In this document: positions 15,888 through 24,925 of the stretch, one piece after another
How the letters are laid out: every line of letters starts with the position of its first letter
Numbering within the stretch: the first letter of the stretch is position 1
Assembly: GCA_002346225.1 (NCBI GenBank)
Contig: DDYY01000054.1
Coordinates: 1-37,320, forward strand
DNA from: Bacteroidetes bacterium UBA3022
GTDB taxonomy: Bacteria > Bacteroidota > Bacteroidia > Chitinophagales > BACL12
Length of the DNA: 37,320 bases
Direction: 5' to 3'
Program-made: the position numbers and the translations under genes
Notes under the pieces: generated by a model
Told to the model about the DNA's origin: nothing
The model's input: the letters and a program-made list of their open reading frames with translations, nothing else
The model's database searches: none

Positions 15888-16642
15888 TAATAAGTATAAT
15901 ACCTGCGGGCGGGTTTTTGATAAACGGGTAATATCCAGGATAACTTCAGGTTAATCATCATGTCCAGCCGGTTGTCGGTCTCTGTCAGCTGATTGTCGAA
16001 GTTGATACTGCGTATGCCTGTAGTGAATGCCTGGGTGAATTCAATACCTGCGCGGAAGTTCACGAAATTGCGGTTGCTGAACAGGTAATAGCCGATGTAT
16101 TCACTGAACTGAACCCCTCCGGTCAGTCGGTCGTAGCCTTTTTTGTAGTCGCCGGTCAGCTGGGGTGCTAGCGATTCATCAATATAAATCTGAATATTAT
16201 GCTGCATATAACCTACGCCCCCTATAATGGCAATGCCTGAGTTCGGGTTGATGCCCAGTATATTCGTAATACCACCAAAGTACACCATGAGGTCAAAGCC
16301 TTGCTCGAAAAGCGCAGGGTTATAGAGCTGCCCGTCCGAGCCGATGATATTGCCATCGTCTGTTTTGAGGTTGTAAAAAATGCTGTCCTCTTTCACATCG
16401 CTTCCGAAAAGATAATGACCACTGATACCAAAAAGCAGGTTTTGTTTGGTCTTAAACTGCCATCCCACACCTGCCAGACCGTGTAAGCCAAATCGGTCAG
16501 CAAGATCTCCCAGAGGCAAACCAGCAGCTCCGTCGATAACGATGAGGTTGGCCTGCACTACCGAGTCGTTGAGATTTACATTCTGTGCCTTACCAGCAAC
16601 AGTGAAGGCAATAAGCACTAATACGGATAGGATTCTTCTCAT
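15887..16642 (-). CDS. exported outer-membrane-type protein upstream of waaA
   Basis: A 251-residue protein beginning with a signal peptide (MRRILSVLVLIAFTVAGKAQ). The mature part has glycine- and aromatic-rich strands (LAGVGWQFKTKQNLLFGISGHYLFG, in pieces), FSEYIGYYLFSNRNFVNFRAGIEF, and ends with LMINLKLSWILPVY-like strands, suggesting a small outer-membrane beta barrel. I do not recognise a named family. ATG 16642 is preferred because the frame upstream to 16726 encodes cysteine-containing, non-signal sequence. It overlaps waaA by one base and shares its transcript, and is divergent from the nucleotide-sugar operon. Confidence 0.72.
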   Translation of the reverse strand: MRRILSVLVLIAFTVAGKAQNVNLNDSVVQANLIVIDGAAGLPLGDLADRFGLHGLAGVGWQFKTKQNLLFGISGHYLFGSDVKEDSIFYNLKTDDGNIIGSDGQLYNPALFEQGFDLMVYFGGITNILGINPNSGIAIIGGVGYMQHNIQIYIDESLAPQLTGDYKKGYDRLTGGVQFSEYIGYYLFSNRNFVNFRAGIEFTQAFTTGIRSINFDNQLTETDNRLDMMINLKLSWILPVYQKPARRYYTY

Positions 16643-16652
16643 GGCTGTAGCA

Positions 16653-16660
16653 CAAAAGTA
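16653..16660 (-). promoter_or_regulatory. predicted -7 element of the outer-membrane protein-waaA operon
   Basis: Perfect TAnnTTTG (TACTTTTG on the minus strand) ending ten bases before the ATG at 16642, implying a leader of only a few bases. Confidence 0.5.
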
Positions 16661-16699
16661 CGAAGTAGCATGCTTAAAACTCCTTAAACCGCACTTCAT

Positions 16700-16707
16700 T
16701 ATCTTTG
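16700..16707 (+). promoter_or_regulatory. predicted -7 element of the nucleotide-sugar operon
   Basis: Perfect TAnnTTTG (TATCTTTG) 18 bases before the ATG at 16726, about 40 bases from the divergent -7 element at 16653-16660. No TTG at the expected -33 distance. Confidence 0.5.
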
Positions 16708-16725
16708 CACCCAGAAATTTCAACA

Positions 16726-17853
16726 ATGCACAAGATTCAGATGGTGGACCTTTCCCGCCAATACGATGCGATAAAGCAAGATATTCAGCAAAATTGGGAG
16801 GAGGTCATTACCACCACACAATTTATCAATGGAGCAGCAACAAAGAAGTTTACAGCCGACCTTGCAGCTTATCTGGATGCCCGGCACTGCATACCCTGCG
16901 CCAATGGTACCGATGCTCTACAGATTGCCCTGATGGCCCTGGGACTTCAACCGGGTGATGAGGTGATTTCTATTCCGTTCACATTTGTCGCTACTGTAGA
17001 AGTCGTGGCATTGTTGCAACTGAAACCGGTGTTCGTGGATATCGACCCTCATACATTCAATCTGGATGCTGCTCAACTGGAAAAGGCTATTACCCCGCGC
17101 ACCAAATGCATCATTCCTGTCCACCTCTTTGGCCAGGCAGCAGATATGGATGCGATTATGGCCATTGCAGAAAAGCATCAGCTATATGTGGTAGAAGATA
17201 ATGCGCAGGCCATCGGCTGCAATTACAGAATGAAGGATGGAAGCACCCGTAAAACCGGCACCATAGGCCATATCGGAACGACCTCCTTTTATCCAACCAA
17301 AAACCTGGGAGGTTATGGAGACGGAGGAGCACTATTTACCAATGATGATACCCTGGCCGCCAAAATGCTTACCATCACCAATCATGGTTCTGACAGAAGG
17401 TACTACTATGATTCTATCGGGGTCAATTCAAGGCTGGATAGTCTGCAGGCAGCTATTCTCAATGCCAAACTGCCCCATCTCGACCAGTATAACCGCAAAA
17501 GACAACAGGCAGCTGATTACTACGATAAGTTACTGGCCGGTATAGAAGGTATAGAAATTCCCGCACGTGCTGCCACTTCCAACCATGTTTTTCACCAGTA
17601 TACCATAAGGGTAAAAAACAGAAGAGATGCTTTACAGCAATTTTTGCAGGAAGCCGGCATACCATCCATGATTTATTATCCGGTACCCTTGCACCTGAGC
17701 AAAGCGTATGCAGAATATGGCTACCAACCTGGTGATTTCCCCGTAAGTGAACATGCGGCAACAGAAGTTTTGTCTTTGCCCATGCACACCGAACTGGATG
17801 CAGATCAGATAGAATACATTGCAATGAGCATATCTAATTTTATGAACAAATAA
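16726..17853 (+). CDS. DegT/DnrJ/EryC1-family sugar aminotransferase
   Basis: A 375-residue pyridoxal-phosphate aminotransferase of the type that aminates nucleotide-linked keto-sugars. Visible features are ANGTDALQIALMALGL (59-74) at the phosphate-binding site, VVEDNAQAIG with D158 contacting the pyridine ring, and SFYPTKNLGGYGDGG with the Schiff-base lysine K192. ATG 16726 begins the conserved IQMVDLSRQY start; a TTG at 16705 would add seven residues and would overlap the -7 element. It is six bases ahead of rfbB and is the first gene of the operon. The sugar substrate is inferred to be the 4- or 3-keto product derived from dTDP-glucose, because rfbB follows; other nucleotide sugars remain possible. 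Confidence 0.85.
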   Translation: MHKIQMVDLSRQYDAIKQDIQQNWEEVITTTQFINGAATKKFTADLAAYLDARHCIPCANGTDALQIALMALGLQPGDEVISIPFTFVATVEVVALLQLKPVFVDIDPHTFNLDAAQLEKAITPRTKCIIPVHLFGQAADMDAIMAIAEKHQLYVVEDNAQAIGCNYRMKDGSTRKTGTIGHIGTTSFYPTKNLGGYGDGGALFTNDDTLAAKMLTITNHGSDRRYYYDSIGVNSRLDSLQAAILNAKLPHLDQYNRKRQQAADYYDKLLAGIEGIEIPARAATSNHVFHQYTIRVKNRRDALQQFLQEAGIPSMIYYPVPLHLSKAYAEYGYQPGDFPVSEHAATEVLSLPMHTELDADQIEYIAMSISNFMNK

Positions 17854-17859
17854 CTAAAT

Positions 17860-18912
17860 ATGAAAAATATTTTAATAACAGGTGGAGCGGGTTTTATTGG
17901 TTCCCATTTGGTGAGATGGATGTTGAATAAGTATCCGGAATATACCATCATCAATCTGGATAAACTGACGTATGCAGGTAACCTGGAGAATTTGAGGGAT
18001 ATAGAACACCTGCCGAACTACCGGTTCATCAAAGGCGATATTGTAGATGCAGGGTTTATTCAAGGCCTTTTTGCAGATATAGCTTTTGATGGTATTATCC
18101 ACCTCGCCGCAGAATCACATGTGGATCGTTCCATTGCCAATCCTATTGAATTTGTAATGACCAATGTGGTCGGTACTGTGAATCTTCTGAATGCAGCAAA
18201 GCACCAATGGAAAGACAACTACACCGATAAGCTTTTTTATCATGTTTCCACTGATGAGGTATATGGTTCATTGGGAGAGACAGGTATTTTCACAGAAACA
18301 ACACCCTATGATCCCCACAGTCCCTACTCGGCCTCCAAGGCCAGCAGCGATCATTTTGTGCGGGCTTATGCCGATACCTATGGGCTTCCTGTTGTGTTGT
18401 CGAACTGCTCCAACAACTACGGACCCTACCAGTTTCCTGAGAAGCTGTTACCACTGGCCATCAATAATATCCTCCACAGTAAGCCTATCCCGGTATATGG
18501 TAAAGGTGAAAATATACGCGACTGGCTGTGGGTGATTGACCATGCCCGGGCCATCGATTTAATCTACCATGAAGGTAAAAGGGGAGAAACCTACAACATC
18601 GGCGGGTTCAATGAATGGAAGAATATTGACCTGATTTATGCTTTGTGTTCCATTATGGATAACAAGCTTGGACGACCGGAGGGAACCTCCCGCGGATTAA
18701 TCACATTTGTAAAGGATAGGGCAGGACATGACCTGAGATATGCTATTGATGCCGGCAAGCTCAACAGGGAGTTGGGCTGGGAGCCATCATTGCAGTTTGA
18801 AGAAGGGTTGGCAAAAACTGTCGACTGGTACCTGGAAAATACAGAATGGATGGAGCATGTGACTTCGGGGAATTATCAGAATTACTACCAGCAACAATAC
18901 GCCAACAGATAA
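17860..18912 (+). CDS. rfbB: dTDP-glucose 4,6-dehydratase
   Basis: A 350-residue short-chain dehydrogenase/reductase that converts dTDP-glucose to dTDP-4-keto-6-deoxyglucose. It has the NAD-binding GGAGFIGSH (8-16), the dehydratase-specific STDEVYG with D132/E133, and the YxxxK pair Y156/K160 in SPYSASKASSDH. NCSNNYGPYQFPEKL and the NIRDWLWVIDHARA segment are characteristic of RfbB. It is followed by rfbC after one base. The glucose-1-phosphate thymidylyltransferase (rfbA) that should supply its substrate is not in this operon. Confidence 0.97.
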   Translation: MKNILITGGAGFIGSHLVRWMLNKYPEYTIINLDKLTYAGNLENLRDIEHLPNYRFIKGDIVDAGFIQGLFADIAFDGIIHLAAESHVDRSIANPIEFVMTNVVGTVNLLNAAKHQWKDNYTDKLFYHVSTDEVYGSLGETGIFTETTPYDPHSPYSASKASSDHFVRAYADTYGLPVVLSNCSNNYGPYQFPEKLLPLAINNILHSKPIPVYGKGENIRDWLWVIDHARAIDLIYHEGKRGETYNIGGFNEWKNIDLIYALCSIMDNKLGRPEGTSRGLITFVKDRAGHDLRYAIDAGKLNRELGWEPSLQFEEGLAKTVDWYLENTEWMEHVTSGNYQNYYQQQYANR

Positions 18913-18913
18913 C

Positions 18914-19474
18914 ATGGCATTTACAGAAACAGGTATTCCGGGATTAGTAGTTTTTGAACCACGTGTTTTCGAAGACGACAGAGGGTATTTTTTTGAAAGT
19001 TTCAACGCCCGTGTATTTGAAGCTGCTGGAATCACCCGGCCATTTGTGCAGGATAACCAAAGCCGCTCCGTAAAAGGTGTGTTGCGCGGATTGCACTATC
19101 AGCTTAATCCCATGGCTCAGGCTAAGCTGGTGCGTGTTGTGGAAGGAGAAGTGGTGGATGTAGCGGTGGATCTTCGGAAAGGCTCTCCCACGTTCGGAAA
19201 ACATTATTCCATTCTGTTATCTGCAGAAAATAAGAAGCAACTTTATATTCCGAGAGGTTTTGCACATGGCTTCGTTGTCCTCAGTTCCACCGCAGAATTC
19301 TTTTACAAGTGCGATAACTTTTATTCCAGGGAGCACGATGCAGGAATTCGCTTTGATGACCCCACACTCGGTATTGACTGGATGACTGATTTAAGTGCAG
19401 TTCAGGTTTCAGATAAAGACAGGGATTTACCTTTTCTGGAAAGCGCCAATTATAATTTTGAATTTAGTATATGA
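18914..19474 (+). CDS. rfbC: dTDP-4-dehydrorhamnose 3,5-epimerase
   Basis: A 186-residue cupin-fold epimerase of the dTDP-L-rhamnose pathway. The catalytic histidine is H61 in VLRGLHYQ and the tyrosine is Y131 in EFFYKCDNFY. The NQSRSVKGVLRG, VVEGEVVDVAVDLR and YIPRGFAHGF segments are the family's strongest signatures. Length is normal. It starts one base after rfbB and its stop overlaps rfbD by four bases, so translation of the three is coupled. Confidence 0.97.
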   Translation: MAFTETGIPGLVVFEPRVFEDDRGYFFESFNARVFEAAGITRPFVQDNQSRSVKGVLRGLHYQLNPMAQAKLVRVVEGEVVDVAVDLRKGSPTFGKHYSILLSAENKKQLYIPRGFAHGFVVLSSTAEFFYKCDNFYSREHDAGIRFDDPTLGIDWMTDLSAVQVSDKDRDLPFLESANYNFEFSI

Positions 19475-20349
19475 AAATTCTTGTAACAGGTTCTATCGGA
19501 CAACTGGGGAGTGAGTTGCGCTTTCTTTCCGCATCAAGACCAGGTGATTCGTTCCTGTTTGTTGATTTGGATGAGCTGGATATCACTGATGCACCTGCTG
19601 TCGATAGGCTGATGGCGAAAGAGCAACCCGATGTGTGTATCAACTGTGCCGCATATACTGCTGTAGATAAAGCTGAGACGGAAGCTGCTATCGCCTTTAA
19701 GGTAAATGCAGAGGGTCCGGAAAATCTGATTCAGTCCTGCAATCGTTATAACGCGCTATTCATACACATATCAACTGATTTTGTATTTGATGGTGCTGCC
19801 ACGAAGCCTTACAAGACGAATGATGAAGTCCGGCCATCGAGTGTGTACGGTGCCTCCAAGGCAGAAGGGGAAGCACGGGTACTGTTGCTTGGCAAACGCT
19901 TTTACCTGCTGCGCACCTCCTGGGTGTATTCTTCCTATGGTAATAATTTTGTGAAGACCATGATTCGCCTGGGGAAGGAAAGAGCCACCATTAATGTAGT
20001 TGACGATCAAAGGGGCAGACCCACTTATGCACGGGATCTGGCCGCTGCTATTCTGGAATTTGTAGATGGTGAGACTGAGATTCCTTATGGGCTGTACCAT
20101 TACTCCAACACGGGTGAGGCTACCTGGTTTGAACTGGCCTCAGAGGTAATGAAGGCCTATGATTTGGCGTGTAACGTATTGCCCATACCTACCACAGCAT
20201 ATCCAACGCCTGCAAAACGACCTGCGTTTTCCGTACTTGATTTAAGTGAAACACAGGCACTGAATAGAATTTCATTGCTGGACTGGAAAGAGAGCTTATA
20301 TAAATGTATTTCAATATTAAAACAAAATGAACATGCTGGACAAGATTGA
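19471..20349 (+). CDS. rfbD: dTDP-4-dehydrorhamnose reductase
   Basis: A 292-residue NADPH-dependent reductase that completes dTDP-L-rhamnose. The cofactor loop is GSIGQLGSEL (7-16), followed by CINCAAYTAVDKAE, STDFVFDG and the catalytic YGASK (Y126, K130). The ATG overlaps the rfbC stop (ATGA). Its 3' end overlaps cysQ by 23 bases. Together with rfbB and rfbC this gives three of the four rhamnose-nucleotide steps. Confidence 0.96.
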   Translation: MKILVTGSIGQLGSELRFLSASRPGDSFLFVDLDELDITDAPAVDRLMAKEQPDVCINCAAYTAVDKAETEAAIAFKVNAEGPENLIQSCNRYNALFIHISTDFVFDGAATKPYKTNDEVRPSSVYGASKAEGEARVLLLGKRFYLLRTSWVYSSYGNNFVKTMIRLGKERATINVVDDQRGRPTYARDLAAAILEFVDGETEIPYGLYHYSNTGEATWFELASEVMKAYDLACNVLPIPTTAYPTPAKRPAFSVLDLSETQALNRISLLDWKESLYKCISILKQNEHAGQD

Positions 20350-21118
20350 TGTAAAAGAGATCATAGAGGTAACAAGAAAAGCTGGAGATGCCATCATGGC
20401 CATCTACTCCACAGATGATTTTGCAGTGGTAGACAAGAGCGACAATTCACCACTGACCAAAGCAGATAATGCATCCAATGATGTAATCAACGCTATGCTG
20501 AAAAGCAGCTATCCGGATATTCCTATAATTTCTGAAGAGAACAAAGCCATCGACTACAGTGAACGCAAAGACTGGGACTGGTTCTGGCTGGTAGATCCGC
20601 TCGATGGAACCAAAGAGTTCATTAAAAAGAATGGAGAGTTTACAGTCAATATCGCCCTGGTACACAACGGGAAGCCTGTATTGGGCGTTGTCGGTGTTCC
20701 GGCGCGCAACCATATCTACTATGCTGCAGCCGGCTCCGGTGCCTTCAAAATTGATGAAAACGGCAATGAAACGCCCTTGAAAGTAAATGCGCCTCGCGCA
20801 GATTCGATAGCACTCATTGGCAGCAGGTCCCATCCATCACCGGAATTCGATGCCTACCTGAAAGAAATGGAGGCCCGGTTCGCCAATGTCGATTTTGTGG
20901 CAGCAGGAAGCTCCCTGAAATTCTGTTTGATCGCAGAAGGTAAAGCCGATGTATATCCCAGGTTGGGTCCCACCATGGAATGGGATACCGGGGCAGGTCA
21001 TGCAGTAGTGCTGGAAGCCGGTGCCAGGGTAAAAGTATTTGGTGGAGATTCGGACTTGCAATACAACAAAGAGAATCTGCTCAATCCTTTCTTCATTGTG
21101 GAGCGGGCAGATAGCTGA
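20327..21118 (+). CDS. cysQ: 3'(2'),5'-bisphosphate nucleotidase
   Basis: A 263-residue magnesium-dependent, lithium-sensitive-type phosphatase of the inositol monophosphatase superfamily. The metal motifs are ISEENKAIDY, DPLDGTKEFI and EWDTGAGHAVVLEAG. The enzyme hydrolyses 3'-phosphoadenosine 5'-phosphate to AMP, clearing a by-product of sulfate activation and sulfotransfer. The start overlaps rfbD by 23 bases; ATG 20333 is an alternative. Convergent AMP nucleosidase lies two bases downstream and would consume the AMP product, though this neighbour relation may be chance. The link to the sugar operon could mean sulfated polysaccharide, which is inference only. Confidence 0.93.
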   Translation: MNMLDKIDVKEIIEVTRKAGDAIMAIYSTDDFAVVDKSDNSPLTKADNASNDVINAMLKSSYPDIPIISEENKAIDYSERKDWDWFWLVDPLDGTKEFIKKNGEFTVNIALVHNGKPVLGVVGVPARNHIYYAAAGSGAFKIDENGNETPLKVNAPRADSIALIGSRSHPSPEFDAYLKEMEARFANVDFVAAGSSLKFCLIAEGKADVYPRLGPTMEWDTGAGHAVVLEAGARVKVFGGDSDLQYNKENLLNPFFIVERADS

Positions 21119-21120
21119 TG

Positions 21121-21894
21121 CTATTCGAATCTTAAGTGTTTGACAGACTCTCCGGAGTCGCGCAATTCCAACAGCGCATCAATCCCGATATTCAGGTGCA
21201 TCTCGGCAAACCGGGATGTCACCTGTTTATCGCCTTCAGCTGTCTTAACGCCTTCGGGGTCCATGGGTATGTCTGAAACAAGCAGCAAAGCACCATGCGG
21301 GATTTTATTCATAAACCCGACAGTGAAGATGGTGGCTGTTTCCATATCAATGCCCATAGCGCGTATAGAGCGCAGGTATTCTTTAAAATCATTATCGTGT
21401 TCCCAAACCCTGCGGTTGGTAGTATACACGGTCCCCGTCAGGTAGTCCTGCTTATACCGCTGAATCACATGCGAGACAGCCATTTGCAGTCTGAACGAAG
21501 GCAGTGCCGGCACCTCGGGAGGCATGTAGTCGTCACTGGTGCCTTCACCCCTGATGGCTGCAATAGGTAAAATCAAATCGCCGATTTCCGTAATTTTCTT
21601 CAGTCCGCCACACTTGCCCAGAAAGAGCACTGCCTTGGGCATGATAGCCGATAATAAATCCATCACTGTTGCCGCCATGGCCGAACCCATTCCGAAATTG
21701 ATAATGGTTATTCCATTGGCTGTGGCTGCCTGCATAGGTTTATCCTTACCAACAACAGGAACCTCGAATCGCTCGGCAAATGCCTGCACATAATTGATGA
21801 AATTGGTTAGCAGGATATGTTCACCAAAGGCATCCAGTTCCATTCCGGTGTACCTGGGTAACCAGTTCTTTACGATAGCTTCTTTGGTATCCAT
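21121..21894 (-). CDS. amn: AMP nucleosidase (short Bacteroidota form)
   Basis: A 257-residue nucleoside-phosphorylase-fold enzyme that splits AMP into adenine and ribose 5-phosphate. The fold's signatures are ITIINFGMGSAMAATVMDLL, AVLFLGKCGGLKK, GDLILPIAAIRGEG and the purine-site IRAMGIDMETATIF. It lacks the extra N-terminal domain of the enterobacterial Amn, as short Bacteroidota homologues do. The two-base gap to convergent cysQ leaves no room for a terminator. A different purine or uridine phosphorylase assignment is less likely, given the VWEHDNDFKEYLRSI region, which I associate with the AMP nucleosidase group. Confidence 0.85.
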   Translation of the reverse strand: MDTKEAIVKNWLPRYTGMELDAFGEHILLTNFINYVQAFAERFEVPVVGKDKPMQAATANGITIINFGMGSAMAATVMDLLSAIMPKAVLFLGKCGGLKKITEIGDLILPIAAIRGEGTSDDYMPPEVPALPSFRLQMAVSHVIQRYKQDYLTGTVYTTNRRVWEHDNDFKEYLRSIRAMGIDMETATIFTVGFMNKIPHGALLLVSDIPMDPEGVKTAEGDKQVTSRFAEMHLNIGIDALLELRDSGESVKHLRFE

Positions 21895-21967
21895 CGGTGT
21901 TAATTTAGCTGGGAAAGCCCCCTGACCAGGGTTTCTTTCCTATTTTTAGGCTTCCACAAACATAACT

Positions 21968-24823
21968 ATGAAAATTGTAAGCAACATCATCTTCCTGTGC
22001 ACACTTACCAGCTGCGTTATGGCGCAAACTCCGGCAGAAATGCGCATCAGAGGTGAAGCGAAAAGGGAAGTGCTGGAAGCCAAATCCTGGCTGAAAGAAT
22101 TGCCGGTGGTCAATATAGGACCATCTATCATGAGCGGCAGGGTAACTGATATTGCCGTCCACCCCGATAATCCATCGACCTTCTTAGTGGCTTATGCATC
22201 AGGTGGATTGTGGAAGACCGTCAATAACGGACAATCTTTTGAACCCTTATTCGACAATGAAGCAGCAATGACTATTGGTGCTATAGCTGTGGATTGGAAG
22301 CGAAATGTTATCTATATCGGCACCGGTGAGGTTAATTCATCGCGCTCTTCATATGCAGGCCTGGGTGTGTATCGTTCTGATGATGGAGGTGCAACCTGGA
22401 ACTACCTGGGCTTGCCGGAATCTCACCATATAGGAACCATTCTTCTACATCCCGATAATCCGGATATTGCCTGGGTGGCAGTCCTTGGACATCTCTATAC
22501 ATCTAATGCTGAACGAGGGGTTTATAAAACACAGGATGGTGGCAAAACCTGGCAGCACGTACTGAAAAAAGATGCCAATACGGGTGCCGTGGAATTGAGT
22601 ATGGATCCGAACAATCCTGACAGGCTGTATGCCTGCCTTTGGGAGCGGGAAAGAAAGGCATGGAACTTCAAAGAGAGCGGTCCCGGTTCCGGAATTTATA
22701 CCTCTGTGGATGGCGGCAAAAAATGGCAAATATTGACGTGTCCCGATTCCGGGTTTCCTTCCGGAGAAGGAATGGGACGCACAGGACTTGCTGTTGCTGC
22801 GGGCAAAAAAGGGCTGCTCTATGCGGTGGTGGACAATCAGGCGAGAAAGGATAAGAAAGAAGAGCAAGCTTCAAAAGAGGGACTGCGGCCGGAGGACCTC
22901 GATGGTATTACCAAGGAGGCTTTCTTGGCTTTGGATGATTCCCTGCTCAACCAATTTCTGAAAGAAAATAATGTCGATACCAGCTACAACGCAGCTCTGT
23001 TGAAAGCCAAAGTAAAAGACGGAACTTTCAGATCAACTGTATTGACAGACTACCTGGACCTGGGTGCCTATGTTTTTGATAGCCCCATTTATGGCTGTCA
23101 GGTCTATAAGAGCAGCGACTACGGAGCTACATGGACCCAGGTAGACGCAGGTGGCTTGTTTTCGGTGTACAACACCTATGGATATTACTTTGGTAAAATC
23201 TATGTCTCGCCGCAGGACACAAATAAGCTGATTGTCCTGGGTGTACCGATAATCATGAGTGAAGATGGCGGAAAGTCATGGAAAAGCATTGGAGGTGACA
23301 ATGTGCATGCAGATCACCATATTGTATGGATGAATCCCGACAACGACGATCATCTGATCATTGGCAATGATGGAGGCGTGAATATCACCTACGATAGCGG
23401 CAAGCACTGGTTCCTGGCAAATACACCTGCAGTGGGTCAATTCTATGCGGTAGAAGTAGATGATGCACAGCCTTATAATGTCTATGGCGGCTTGCAGGAC
23501 AATGGCGTATGGTACGGACCATCTACCTATACGGCCGGCAGCGGATGGCTGCAGCGGGGCGAATTCCCTTATAAGTTTATTTACGGAGGCGACGGCATGC
23601 AGGTGGAAGTGGATAAACGCGACAATGCCACCATCTATACCGGGTATCAGTTCGGCTATTATGCCAGAATGCGCAAGAACAGTGATGATTACCTGGAAAT
23701 AAGACCCCGTCATGAGATGGGAGAATTTCCCCTGCGGTTTAACTGGCAAACGCCCATTCAATTATCGGAACACAATCAGGATATCCTGTACTACGGTAGC
23801 AACAGACTGCACCGCTCCATGCTGCAAGGTGCTGCGATGGAGACATTGAGCGATGATTTGACCAATGGCAGGAAGGAGGGCGATGTACCCTTTGGTACCA
23901 TCTCTACGATTAGTGAATCCCCGATTCGATTTGGTCTGATTTACGTTGGTACGGACGACGGTAATATCCAGTTGTCAACAGATGGAGGCTATACCTGGCA
24001 AAAGCGCACCGAAGGTTTGCCGGCCGGATTATGGGTCAGCAGGGTAGTTGCCTCTGCCCATGAGGCAGGCAGGGTTTACATTACGCTGAACGGCTACAGA
24101 AATGATGACTTTGAAGCTTATATCTACCGCAGTGATGACTTTGGTAAAAAATGGTACAGAATGGGACAGGAGCTGCCTCATGAGCCTGTGAATGTCATTA
24201 TTGAAGACCCGGTGAACCCCCGGCTGCTGTTTGTAGGAACCGACAACGGACTCTATGCAAGTTTCAACGGTGGCGATAACTGGATGGCAGTAACAGGTAA
24301 TGAAGAGCAGCCTCTGCCAAGAGTAGCCGTGCACGACCTCGCTATTCAGCCGCGGGTAAAGGAACTGGTGATAGCCACGCACGGAAGAAGCTTGTACAAG
24401 ATGGAAATTGGTCTGCTGGAAGCCATCAACGATGATATCCTGGCAATGCCTGTTTACGCATTTACCGTAAGTGACATACCCTATTACGAAGGACAGGGGT
24501 CTACACCCTGGTGGAGAGCTTTTGCATCTCCCGATGTGCGGGATTATCCTTTTTACTGGATAGCTGCCGGCGAGGGAGAAAGTCAACTAGCCATCATGGA
24601 TGCCGAAGGTAAAGTGTTGCATAAAACTACAGTCGATGGTGTTTCGGGCATCAACGTCTGGAATTACGACTTGTCGGTGCAGGAGGCGTTGCTGGAAAAT
24701 GCACCTGAACTGGAAAAGGCTGCCAATGGAGTTGCCTACCTGGCACCCGGTTCTTATACCTGGAAAATTACCTCGGCAGAAGGTGATTCACAAACTGTTG
24801 ATTTTAAGGTAGTTAAAAGGTGA
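21968..24823 (+). CDS. large exported BNR/VPS10-type propeller protein without T9SS domain
   Basis: A 951-residue protein with an N-terminal export signal (MKIVSNIIFLCTLTSCVMAQ). The signal contains both a lipobox-like LTSC (cysteine 16) and a signal-peptidase-I-like VMA/Q site, so it may be a lipoprotein or periplasmic. Repeats characteristic of the sortilin/BNR superfamily run through the chain: IGPSIMSGRVTDIAVHPDNP, GVYRSDDGGATWNYL, GVYKTQDGGKTW, IYTSVDGGKKW, MSEDGGKSWKSI, LSTDGGYTWQKR and IYRSDDFGKKW. A charged insert (about 298-345) and a C-terminal WKITSAEGDSQTVDFKVVKR domain (probably an Ig/FN3-like fold) are present. No type IX sorting domain is seen. Such proteins are commonly annotated as glycosyl hydrolase; catalysis is not shown here. 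Confidence 0.85.
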   Translation: MKIVSNIIFLCTLTSCVMAQTPAEMRIRGEAKREVLEAKSWLKELPVVNIGPSIMSGRVTDIAVHPDNPSTFLVAYASGGLWKTVNNGQSFEPLFDNEAAMTIGAIAVDWKRNVIYIGTGEVNSSRSSYAGLGVYRSDDGGATWNYLGLPESHHIGTILLHPDNPDIAWVAVLGHLYTSNAERGVYKTQDGGKTWQHVLKKDANTGAVELSMDPNNPDRLYACLWERERKAWNFKESGPGSGIYTSVDGGKKWQILTCPDSGFPSGEGMGRTGLAVAAGKKGLLYAVVDNQARKDKKEEQASKEGLRPEDLDGITKEAFLALDDSLLNQFLKENNVDTSYNAALLKAKVKDGTFRSTVLTDYLDLGAYVFDSPIYGCQVYKSSDYGATWTQVDAGGLFSVYNTYGYYFGKIYVSPQDTNKLIVLGVPIIMSEDGGKSWKSIGGDNVHADHHIVWMNPDNDDHLIIGNDGGVNITYDSGKHWFLANTPAVGQFYAVEVDDAQPYNVYGGLQDNGVWYGPSTYTAGSGWLQRGEFPYKFIYGGDGMQVEVDKRDNATIYTGYQFGYYARMRKNSDDYLEIRPRHEMGEFPLRFNWQTPIQLSEHNQDILYYGSNRLHRSMLQGAAMETLSDDLTNGRKEGDVPFGTISTISESPIRFGLIYVGTDDGNIQLSTDGGYTWQKRTEGLPAGLWVSRVVASAHEAGRVYITLNGYRNDDFEAYIYRSDDFGKKWYRMGQELPHEPVNVIIEDPVNPRLLFVGTDNGLYASFNGGDNWMAVTGNEEQPLPRVAVHDLAIQPRVKELVIATHGRSLYKMEIGLLEAINDDILAMPVYAFTVSDIPYYEGQGSTPWWRAFASPDVRDYPFYWIAAGEGESQLAIMDAEGKVLHKTTVDGVSGINVWNYDLSVQEALLENAPELEKAANGVAYLAPGSYTWKITSAEGDSQTVDFKVVKR

Positions 24824-24864
24824 GTGTAGGCTCTTGCATACAGTGCACAATAATGCGCATATAA

Positions 24865-24898
24865 TTTTTGTTGGAATCAGAAAAAACTGCGATATTTG
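24865..24898 (+). promoter_or_regulatory. predicted promoter of the rpmB operon
   Basis: TTTTTG (24865-24870), 20-base spacer, GATATTTG (24891-24898; one mismatch to TAnnTTTG), 27 bases before the rpmB ATG. Pattern match only. Confidence 0.5.
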
Positions 24899-24925
24899 CA
24901 GTCCGTTTGTAAAAAGAAAAGTGTC

